The notes beneath the pieces are model-generated. The model was not told the DNA's origin. It searched no databases and was given only the letters and a program-made list of their open reading frames with translations. Position numbers and translations under genes: made by a program. A stretch of 6,098 nucleotides of DNA. Origin: Gammaproteobacteria bacterium. Lineage in GTDB: Bacteria; Pseudomonadota; Gammaproteobacteria; UBA12402. Shown here one piece after another: positions 1 through 4,723 of this stretch. The stretch covers positions 1 to 6,098 of the forward strand of contig JANQHY010000258.1 in NCBI GenBank assembly GCA_028282395.1, written 5' to 3'. Numbering within the stretch: position 1 is the first letter of the stretch; the number at the start of each line of letters is the position of its first letter.

Positions 1-453
1 CAACCTGTGCGTGTCATTGTTGATAGCCAGGGCAGAACACCGGTGGATGCCAAGCTGATTCATGAGCCAGGTGAGGTATGGCTAGCCCATACCACAAACG
101 CCAATATTAAGCGATTGTCTGCACTACAGATGCAAGGCGTGAAAACAGTTAAGGTTGGTAATAGCGTGGATCAAGTAGATTTATCGGCGTTGTTGCAAGC
201 TTTGCATCAAGCACAGATTCATGAGGTAATGATTGAGGCAGGCAGCCAGCTCAGTGGCGCATTTCTGGCTAGTGGCTTGGTTGATGAATTATGGCACTAT
301 CAGGCCCCAGTGATTTTAGGTGAGGCTACACAAGGCATGTTTGTGATGCCGCAACTGACAAAACTTCAAGACCGCATTGAACTAAACCTGGTAGAGCGTA
401 TCATGTTAGATCAAGATACCTGCCATATTTGGCGTATTAATCATAGGAATTAA
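1..453 (+). CDS. ribD: RibD C-terminal part: 5-amino-6-(5-phosphoribosylamino)uracil reductase domain (5' end outside window)
   Basis: This is the end of the bifunctional riboflavin biosynthesis protein RibD, a cytosolic enzyme that deaminates the GTP cyclohydrolase II product and then reduces its ribosyl group with NADPH. The frame is open from base 1, so the start lies outside the window; an internal GTG at base 7 is not the true start. About 150 residues are present, while whole RibD proteins are usually about 360, so the N-terminal zinc deaminase domain and the first part of the reductase are missing. The visible family signatures are QPVRVIVDSQGRTP at the left edge and EAGSQLSGAFLASGLVDEL followed by APVILG (about residues 79-106 of the part shown), matching the reductase pattern 'EAGxxLxGAFLxxGLVDEL…APxxLG'. 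The gene is richer in G+C than the operon downstream. It stops at TAA 451-453. Confidence 0.93.
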   Translation, partial: QPVRVIVDSQGRTPVDAKLIHEPGEVWLAHTTNANIKRLSALQMQGVKTVKVGNSVDQVDLSALLQALHQAQIHEVMIEAGSQLSGAFLASGLVDELWHYQAPVILGEATQGMFVMPQLTKLQDRIELNLVERIMLDQDTCHIWRINHRN

Positions 454-455
454 CG

Positions 456-578
456 ATGAGTTCACCACCTGTTATCTCAGGATTGTGCAGTGCTTGGCGG
501 GGAACGTGCCTAGCTTGGCACGCTTGGTTTCATTTTAACCGGGGCCTTCGTATTAATATGTGGATCAAAATCAATTAA
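456..578 (+). CDS. Doubtful 40-residue ORF directly after ribD
   Basis: An ATG three bases after the ribD stop is preceded by AGGA (445-448) at a spacing of 7, which is what a next operon gene would look like. The ORF gives only 40 residues (MSSPPVISGLCSAW at the start, many Trp and Cys later), and I recognise no family. The hairpin at 505-522 lies inside it. It could be the first codons of a former downstream gene cut off by the foreign region that begins here, or simply chance. The good ribosome binding site is the only positive evidence. Confidence 0.2.
   Translation: MSSPPVISGLCSAWRGTCLAWHAWFHFNRGLRINMWIKIN
505..536 (+). terminator. Possible rho-independent terminator after ribD
   Basis: CGTGCC (505-510) pairs with GGCACG (517-522) around a 6-base loop, giving a compact GC-rich 6-bp stem. 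The following bases, CTTGGTTTCATTTT, are T-rich but not a clean T run, so termination would be moderate. Position and orientation suit the end of the ribD transcript. Confidence 0.35.
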
Positions 579-614
579 ATCGTTTTCTAATTTTTCAGCA
601 ACTTATAAATTTGC

Positions 615-634
615 AAAAAACTATGCTCTAAGCA
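615..634 (-). terminator. Weak terminator-like hairpin downstream of the ribbon-helix-helix gene
   Basis: Read on the minus strand, TGCT and AGCA pair around a 3-base loop and are followed after two bases by six T residues (plus-strand A run 615-620). The stem is only 4 bp, so this is a weak candidate for the end of the transcript of the 693-992 gene. Confidence 0.2.
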
Positions 635-692
635 ATAAATTAGTAACATAATAGATAGCACTTGGTTTGCCATGTTTGTAAAGTGCCCCTCA

Positions 693-992
693 TTATTCTC
701 CGTTATTTTTACGCTCATGTAATTCTTTCACCCAATCAGGTTTAGGATTAGCAGGCCCTTTCCAAACCAATGCTTCTTTATTGATCAAACACCACAAGTC
801 ATCATAAGATAAATCGGATCGTGTTAAACTATCTGCCAGACGCATCTGTACTTCAACGCTCAATGTTCTGCCTTTGCGCTTAGCTTGTAGTTCTAAATCT
901 TTTTTTAGTTCCGGTGGCACTGTAACAATCAACTTTGAATCATTTTTTCGCGTTAAGCGCCGATACTTTTTCAACTTTTCTGCTTTAGACAT
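693..992 (-). CDS. Arc-like ribbon-helix-helix DNA-binding protein (99 aa)
   Basis: This is a small DNA-binding protein of the Arc/MetJ/CopG ribbon-helix-helix type, expected to act as a dimer that inserts a beta ribbon into the major groove. The N-terminus is strongly basic (about ten Lys/Arg in the first 20 residues). A beta strand KLIVTVP (20-26) is followed by helix A (27-41, PELKKDLELQAKRKG) and helix B (43-56, ending RLADSL), the usual order for the fold. The C-terminal half (about 57-99) is Trp-rich and unrecognised. The start is well supported: GAGAGGG (998-1004) lies 5 bases before the ATG. The stop is a tandem TAA-TGA. Such proteins are commonly antitoxins, plasmid control proteins or phage repressors. 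No toxin gene is evident next to it, so the role is unknown. It may be a remnant of mobile DNA. Confidence 0.75.
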   Translation of the reverse strand: MSKAEKLKKYRRLTRKNDSKLIVTVPPELKKDLELQAKRKGRTLSVEVQMRLADSLTRSDLSYDDLWCLINKEALVWKGPANPKPDWVKELHERKNNGE

Positions 993-1070
993 GGTTGCCC
1001 TCTCAATAATGTGTTTTAGTTAAAAAATACCGAACCACACCACATTCATCCTTGATGATGTCAGTCCGGC

Positions 1071-1096
1071 AAAAAACCACCGCCTCCCTTAGTGGT
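1071..1096 (-). terminator. Probable rho-independent terminator for the broken minus-strand RHH gene
   Basis: On the minus strand ACCAC (1096-1092) pairs with GTGGT (1080-1076) around an 11-base loop, and is followed directly by a run of T (plus-strand A run 1071-1076). It lies downstream of the 1163-1439 pseudogene and upstream of the 693-992 gene, so it would separate the two transcripts. The stem is short and the loop large, so strength is uncertain. Confidence 0.4.
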
Positions 1097-1133
1097 AGAC
1101 TGCCTGCAGCATGAATCATAAGCAGACTGCAGG
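1097..1133. repeat. Inverted and direct repeat around CCTGCAG/CTGCAGG
   Basis: CCTGCAG (1103-1109) and CTGCAGG (1127-1133) form a 7-bp inverted repeat with a 17-base loop. AGACTGC also occurs twice in direct orientation (1097-1103 and 1124-1130). It lies between the terminator and the end of the pseudogene, in no coding frame I can support. It could be an mRNA hairpin, a recombination or protein site, or chance. Confidence 0.3.
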
Positions 1134-1162
1134 TTTGGGGAGAAACACAATCACCTAGGGTA

Positions 1163-1439
1163 TTAGTAACTGGTTTTAAAGCTCTGCCCCCTTACTTTTG
1201 GACCAATTGTACGATCCCGGTTAAAAATGATATCCACCCACTCAATATGCTTTGCTAATATTAAATTCGATTGCTTCGCTTTCATTTTGTGGTAACGCTT
1301 TAACACTTCAATCAACAATACTATTCATTTCTACTTCACCTCCCTGATTCACTTTGATGTCGTTCAACAACTCATGAGACACCCTTAATAACAATGGCTT
1401 GTTATCGGTTGTTCCAAATTCTGTGATTGCTTTTAACAT
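1163..1439 (-). pseudogene. Frameshifted ribbon-helix-helix (CopG/Arc-like) gene
   Basis: Reading down from ATG at 1439 gives 43 residues: MLKAITEFGTTDNKPLLLRV, then SHELLNDIK and EVEMNSIVD, before a TGA at 1310-1308. Moving the frame by one base near 1308-1320 continues with EVLKRYHKMKAKQ, IEWVDIIFNRDRTIG and VRGQSFKTSY to a TAA at 1165-1163. The combined product would be about 91 residues. Strand KPLLLRVSHEL, helix and MNSIV-EVLKRY match the usual end of a ribbon-helix-helix domain ('MNSxIxEVLKRY'), which is why I join the two frames. A GGAG-like site lies upstream of the ATG. The most likely event is a single-base insertion in GTTGATTGAAG. A sequencing error would give the same picture. 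In its present state it would make only a truncated peptide lacking most of helix B. Confidence 0.6.
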
Positions 1440-1459
1440 TGTTTTTCCACTCCCGCATA

Positions 1460-1506
1460 GTATCATAAATTATCCAATACATGTTATTAAGTATCATATG
1501 TGATAC
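1460..1506. promoter_or_regulatory. Repeated GTATCA/TGATAC half-sites, putative RHH operator
   Basis: GTATCATA occurs at 1460-1467 and again at 1491-1498, and the inverted form TGATAC at 1501-1506, so 1491-1506 is a 6-bp inverted repeat with a 4-base centre. All three lie just upstream of the minus-strand RHH pseudogene start (1439), in the gap between it and the divergent operon. Ribbon-helix-helix proteins commonly repress their own promoter by binding short paired half-sites, so this is a plausible operator. Which protein binds it is inference. Confidence 0.4.
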
Positions 1507-1601
1507 ACTTATAGTCAAGAGGTAATTTTGATAGACTCCACGGTGATTCATAATCGTTTGAAAAATATAGGAATTATTTTACGTAATATCTTTTTAAAGC
1601 C

Positions 1602-1625
1602 TTGTCACAATAATTTTGCTATACT
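1602..1625 (+). promoter_or_regulatory. Candidate promoter and operator of the regulator-led operon
   Basis: TGCTATACT (1617-1625) is an extended -10 element (TGn plus TATACT), which can work without a good -35. A 9-bp perfect palindrome TTGTCACAA (1602-1610) lies directly upstream, where a repressor could control it; Cro/XRE regulators often bind such short palindromes. A second -10-like TATAAT lies at 1649-1654, only 9 bases before the regulator ATG at 1664, and has no convincing -35; if used, the transcript would be almost leaderless. Confidence 0.4.
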
Positions 1626-1663
1626 TTATTTCAATAAATGGTCTAATTTATAATACCATAGAG

Positions 1664-2173
1664 ATGTCCTTAAAAAATCGGATAATCAGGTTAATGTCAG
1701 AACAAAATTTGACAGTGAAGCAGTTGTCGGATGTGACAGGTATTTCAGAGCCTACATTAAAACGATTGCGTTCGCTAAATGATTCCAATCCCACGCTAGA
1801 TGTTCTGGTAAGACTATCTAAAGGGCTAAAAACTTCTGTTTCAGATTTAATACAAGAGCAATCAGTTGTCGATACTTATTATCAAGACGACACTTCTATT
1901 TTAAATACAAACCAAAAAGAATTCACTTTGACGTTTACAAAACATGTTTTTGGCTTTCGGAAAGGTGCCAGAGCAATTTTCCGAAAATACGAGCTGAGCA
2001 ATACCATTACTAAGTATATTATTCGGACTGAAGATTGTGCTGTGCTGGAGACTTTAGATAAAGATAAACTTTACTTTAAAACTTCATATGGGGACTTAAT
2101 TTTTGTCGATTCAAGTGATATTTTTGCTGTTATTCTTAAAGAAATTTATGAGCATGAGGTAAGTTATGTATAA
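1664..2173 (+). CDS. Cro/C1 (XRE)-type helix-turn-helix regulator, 169 aa
   Basis: This is a DNA-binding transcription regulator, probably local to the operon it heads. Residues 1-64 form an XRE/Cro-type domain: MSLKNRIIRLMSEQ, then the helix-turn-helix region LTVKQLSDVTGISEPTLKRL (17-36), then NPTLDVLVRLSKGL and the closing helix ending SDLI. Residues 70-169 are a separate domain that I do not recognise; it has alternating hydrophobic strands (KYIIRTEDCAVLETL, KLYFKTSYGDLIFV) and no peptidase signature of the LexA/CI type. I chose ATG 1664 because the longer alternative, TTG 1616, overlaps the extended -10 element and would add 16 residues before the conserved domain. The ribosome binding site is weak (ATAGAG just upstream). 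The end overlaps the next gene by 8 bases, suggesting translational coupling. Its C-terminal domain may sense a ligand related to the operon's product, but that is inference. Confidence 0.8.
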   Translation: MSLKNRIIRLMSEQNLTVKQLSDVTGISEPTLKRLRSLNDSNPTLDVLVRLSKGLKTSVSDLIQEQSVVDTYYQDDTSILNTNQKEFTLTFTKHVFGFRKGARAIFRKYELSNTITKYIIRTEDCAVLETLDKDKLYFKTSYGDLIFVDSSDIFAVILKEIYEHEVSYV

Positions 2174-2813
2174 ACTGAAATTCAGAGACGTTTCCGCACC
2201 CGACGATTATTTGTTAATGTTTTTAACTGCACTATATGGCACTTTAGTGATTGCGTCACTTGTGCTTTTTTCCGCAGTTAGACTCTCACTATTTTCTATC
2301 CCCCTTGTTGTTAGCGGGGGAGTGATTCCTTATGTTTTTCTTTACCCCGTTTCGTTTATCGCTTTAAGGGTGTATGGTACTAGAACAGTCTTGAAAATGA
2401 TAGCTTCTTTGATCTTTGTAGTCTTTTGTGAGTGTGTGCTCTTATTGCCCCAAGCGACTAGTGGCATAGCAACACAAGCTCTACACCATATTCTGATATC
2501 ATCATACAAAATGTATTTAGCCGGCTTAATCGCAATGCCTGCCGGCATATATGCTGCCTTCCTAACTTTAGGTTACCTTAGTAAGTACGTGGCAAAATTT
2601 AGTGTTTTCACAATCATACTGGCAACAACAGTGGGTGGATTAGTAAATACATTAATAGTGTTTCCAATAGGGTTTCATGGAACGTATTCACTAAATATGA
2701 TTTTTTCAGAAATAATTGTTGATACTTTAATTTTTAAGCTTATCGCTGGGGTGGTATTAAGTGTTCCAACTATAATGGCCATCAAGCTGTTGGTGACGTT
2801 GCGTGAAGAGTGA
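2166..2813 (+). CDS. Divergent YhhQ/VUT-family integral membrane protein (queuosine-precursor-transporter-like), 215 aa
   Basis: This is an inner-membrane protein with about six hydrophobic segments (roughly 15-38, 43-68, 74-96, 110-137, 145-170, 187-211). The layout resembles E. coli YhhQ, a 7-deazaguanine (queuosine precursor) uptake protein of the VUT family. PYVFLYPVSFIALRVYG (55-71) aligns with the YhhQ segment 'FPFIFLATDLTVRIFG', and GLVNTLIVFPIGF (158-170) plus IIVDTLIFKLI (183-193) align with its 'NVSDTLAFF…LVDYCFK' region. Several acidic residues typical of these motifs are replaced: Asp by Ser63 in the first and Asp by Asn161 in the second, while Asp186 and Lys191 are kept. The substrate may therefore differ. 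The start is good: GAGG (2156-2159) lies 6 bases before the ATG, inside the end of the regulator gene. Alignment is by eye, so family membership is likely but not certain. Confidence 0.65.
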   Translation: MYKLKFRDVSAPDDYLLMFLTALYGTLVIASLVLFSAVRLSLFSIPLVVSGGVIPYVFLYPVSFIALRVYGTRTVLKMIASLIFVVFCECVLLLPQATSGIATQALHHILISSYKMYLAGLIAMPAGIYAAFLTLGYLSKYVAKFSVFTIILATTVGGLVNTLIVFPIGFHGTYSLNMIFSEIIVDTLIFKLIAGVVLSVPTIMAIKLLVTLREE

Positions 2814-2829
2814 AGGTTGAGGTTTTTTT

Positions 2830-3279
2830 ATGGTAGGTAGTTTTATCTCAAAGATGACAAAAATATTGAAAGATACATTTAAAGTTGTTGATGAAAACAT
2901 ACAAACTAACCTTGTTCAGGATCTTTCAAAAAATGCTCAGGGTGAAACTGTGTTTGAAGTAGTCCCCTTGTATAAACAAACAAAAATGGAGTTAACAGCG
3001 CAAGAAATTTTAAGTAATAACTTGTTTATTAGCTTTCTAAACAAACGAGATCTTAAACTAGTAAAAGCAATTTTTTATGCTGAGGGTGATATATTGATTA
3101 GGTCGAAAAGGTTTGATGAGAATAATAAAGTTACTTTGTCATTAGAGTCTTTGTTAACGAAAGAAGTTTGGTTAATATCCCCTGAAGAGCTGGTAGCAAA
3201 TAAAGCGGTCTTTTCAAGAATTAATCGAAAACATTTCGTAACGGCTTTAATGCCTGGTTATTTTGACGGCAAGAATTGA
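2830..3279 (+). CDS. Unrecognised soluble protein, 149 aa
   Basis: I do not recognise this gene with confidence. It has no signal peptide or membrane segment, so it is probably cytosolic. The first 35 residues look helical (ISKMTKILKDTFKVVDENI), the middle has helix-forming stretches (TAQEILSNNLFISFL), and DLKLVKAIFYAEGDILIRSK (74-93) looks like a beta hairpin. Its size and the order 'helix … KAxFYAEGxILIRS … LESLL … W' remind me faintly of chorismate lyase (UbiC/DUF98) proteins, which carry 'REVxLYGxGxPWxFARTxIP', but the key residues do not match well. GAGG (2819-2822) lies 7 bases before the ATG, which supports this start; ATG at residue 9 is an alternative. It sits 16 bases after the membrane protein gene and directly before the carrier protein, so a role in making or loading the carrier-bound acyl group is conceivable. 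Confidence 0.65.
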   Translation: MVGSFISKMTKILKDTFKVVDENIQTNLVQDLSKNAQGETVFEVVPLYKQTKMELTAQEILSNNLFISFLNKRDLKLVKAIFYAEGDILIRSKRFDENNKVTLSLESLLTKEVWLISPEELVANKAVFSRINRKHFVTALMPGYFDGKN

Positions 3280-3284
3280 TAGTC

Positions 3285-3518
3285 ATGGATACTGAATTAA
3301 CTGAGTTTATTAAGAATGAGCTTAAAGTCGCTGCCGTGGCTCCAGATGACGATTTGTTTGCTATGGGTTTAGATAGCTTTAGTGTGTCTCAGATTGCTCT
3401 TTTTATAGAGACAAAATTTGGAATTAAACTTGAGATAGATAACGCATTCACTTATGACAACTTTTCCTCTTTAAAGAATATTGATAATTTGATACAGACA
3501 TATGGGGTGCTGAAGTGA
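3285..3518 (+). CDS. Stand-alone acyl/peptidyl carrier protein, 77 aa
   Basis: This is a small carrier protein that holds an acyl or aminoacyl group as a thioester on a 4'-phosphopantetheine arm. The attachment site is clear: LFAMGLDSFSVSQIALFIE contains the family motif 'LxxLGxDSLxxxxLxxxIE', with Ser31 of this start as the modified residue (Met for Leu before Gly, Phe for Leu after Ser). Length and four-helix pattern fit: helix I about 2-15, helix II from Ser31, and a final helix near 63-72. I prefer ATG 3285, 5 bases after the previous stop. A TTG at 3276, overlapping that stop, would add three residues. Neither start has a strong ribosome binding site, so translation may be coupled to the gene before it. 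Its stop overlaps the GTG start of the condensation gene (GTGA, 3515-3518). Discrete carriers of this kind serve trans-acting acyltransferases. The phosphopantetheinyl transferase must be encoded elsewhere. Confidence 0.9.
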   Translation: MDTELTEFIKNELKVAAVAPDDDLFAMGLDSFSVSQIALFIETKFGIKLEIDNAFTYDNFSSLKNIDNLIQTYGVLK

Positions 3519-4707
3519 AGCTGAGGAGCTTAAGTGCATCAGAGGCAATTTTATATTCCTTAAATGTGAGAATATGTTAGTGGCTGTCTCAATCGATGTA
3601 GCTATTGATGAACAGAAGCTTGAAAGTTCTTTAGAAATTGTTTGCAATATGCATCCCTTGTCTAAAAGCTATGTGCGCCACGATGACGAGGAATTATATT
3701 TTAAAGGTTTAAGTTCAATATCCAAAATAGTATACAAAGATTTTGCAGAGTCTCAAATCAGCCTTGAAAAGCTACTAGATTCAGAACTGTTGTATTCTTT
3801 TAATGAAGCTGAACTTTTGCTAAGGCTTGTTGTGGTAAAAAATGCTGGCAGCATAAATTATATTGTCTTTATTTTTCATCACGTCATCGTAGATGCGATT
3901 TCTGGTTTAAGTTTCGTAGCAGATGTTTTTGAACATTACTTCAATAAAAAAGGGCAAAATCAAGCGTTCACTACTTCAACCTCTCAATCTATTGAGTATT
4001 ATTTAAAGGATCGTGGGGCTCAAGAAAGTAGGGGTTTTCAGGGCTTACAACCTTGCGGTGAAAACAAATGTAAATTGAAGAAGAAATTTACACTAGTTTT
4101 AAAGGACTTACAATTAGCAAAATCTTATGCCCTTAAAGAGTATGGTTTAACCAGCTTTTCATCCTTACTTGCATCAATACTACTGAAAGCTATAGCATCT
4201 ATTACCGATAGTAACACTATGTACAGGTACCTTTGCGCAGATACAAGGCGCCTATTTCATCAGGGAGAACAATTGTGTTGTCAGACAGTCGGCATTCCTG
4301 AGGAATACCATAATGTTGATACTAAAACTATTGTCGAGATTGCCCAAGAATTGCAGAAAAGAACTTATAATGTGCTGCTTAATCCAAATAAGCTAAAGGA
4401 TTTTTTGCGCCATGATTTTGAAAAAGAAGCAAATACTCTTGGGTTCAGTTATATTGATAGAGGTGCGACTAAGCGTCTTGAAAATTTCATTCAAATAAAA
4501 GACTTAAAGCTTCATGGTGTCGCATTTTATAATAAAAAATATGTGCAGATATTTGCTATAGCCTATCCTTTTAGAGGAAGCCTGAAGATATCAATTCATT
4601 ATGATGACAGAACGGTACCGTTAGAATGCAGAAAGAGCTTGCATGAGGCTATAGCAAATTATACTTTATCGTTTTTAAACTCAGATGTCACCATTTGTGA
4701 ATGGTAA
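3515..4707 (+). CDS. Condensation-domain (PapA/AATase-like) acyltransferase, with an apparent frameshift near its N-terminus
   Basis: This enzyme of the condensation superfamily should transfer the group carried by the adjacent carrier protein to an amine or alcohol acceptor. The catalytic motif HHVIVDAIS is intact (residues 102-110 counted from ATG 3574; second His is the expected base). Later landmarks are CADTRRLF (221-228), the usual 'VDxRxRL' strand, and FSYIDRG (291-297) where PapA-type enzymes have 'SNxG'. The first ATG in this frame (3574) starts in the middle of the first beta strand and has a poor ribosome binding site. A GTG at 3515 overlaps the carrier stop, has GGGG 7 bases upstream, and encodes KLRSLSASEAILYSLNVR, the expected condensation-domain N-terminus, but ends at TAG 3578-3580. 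Adding one base near 3568-3573 joins both parts into about 397 residues, normal for the family. The gene is therefore mutated, recoded, or misread in sequencing. From 3574 alone it would lack the N-terminal strand and helix. Confidence 0.8.
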
Positions 4708-4712
4708 GTAAC

Positions 4713-4719
4713 AAGGAGG
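4713..4719 (+). promoter_or_regulatory. Strong ribosome binding site of the MFS gene
   Basis: AAGGAGG lies 4 bases before ATG 4724 and 5 bases after the acyltransferase stop. It is the best Shine-Dalgarno match in the operon and fixes the MFS start. The transporter may be made at a higher level than its weaker-site neighbours. Confidence 0.85.
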
Positions 4720-4723
4720 TGTC

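Noticed and set aside
454..692. FMN riboswitch near ribD
   Set aside because: None of the conserved RFN blocks is present, and the position is downstream of ribD rather than upstream of a riboflavin gene.
1000..1165. Integron attC site or CRISPR repeats in the non-coding stretch
   Set aside because: No GTTRRRY/RYYYAAC core pair was found, and no regularly spaced repeats; only one short inverted repeat is present.
1528..1653. Plus-strand TTG-initiated ORF of about 41 codons preceded by AAGAGG
   Set aside because: The ribosome binding site is good, but the peptide has no recognisable features and runs across the proposed promoter and palindrome of the operon.
1616..1663. Upstream TTG start of the regulator gene
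   Set aside because: It overlaps the extended -10 element and adds residues that do not belong to the XRE domain; ATG 1664 fits better.
2342..2548. Minus-strand ORF of 68 codons
   Set aside because: It lies wholly inside the membrane protein gene, has no recognisable motif and no ribosome binding site; it is a shadow frame.
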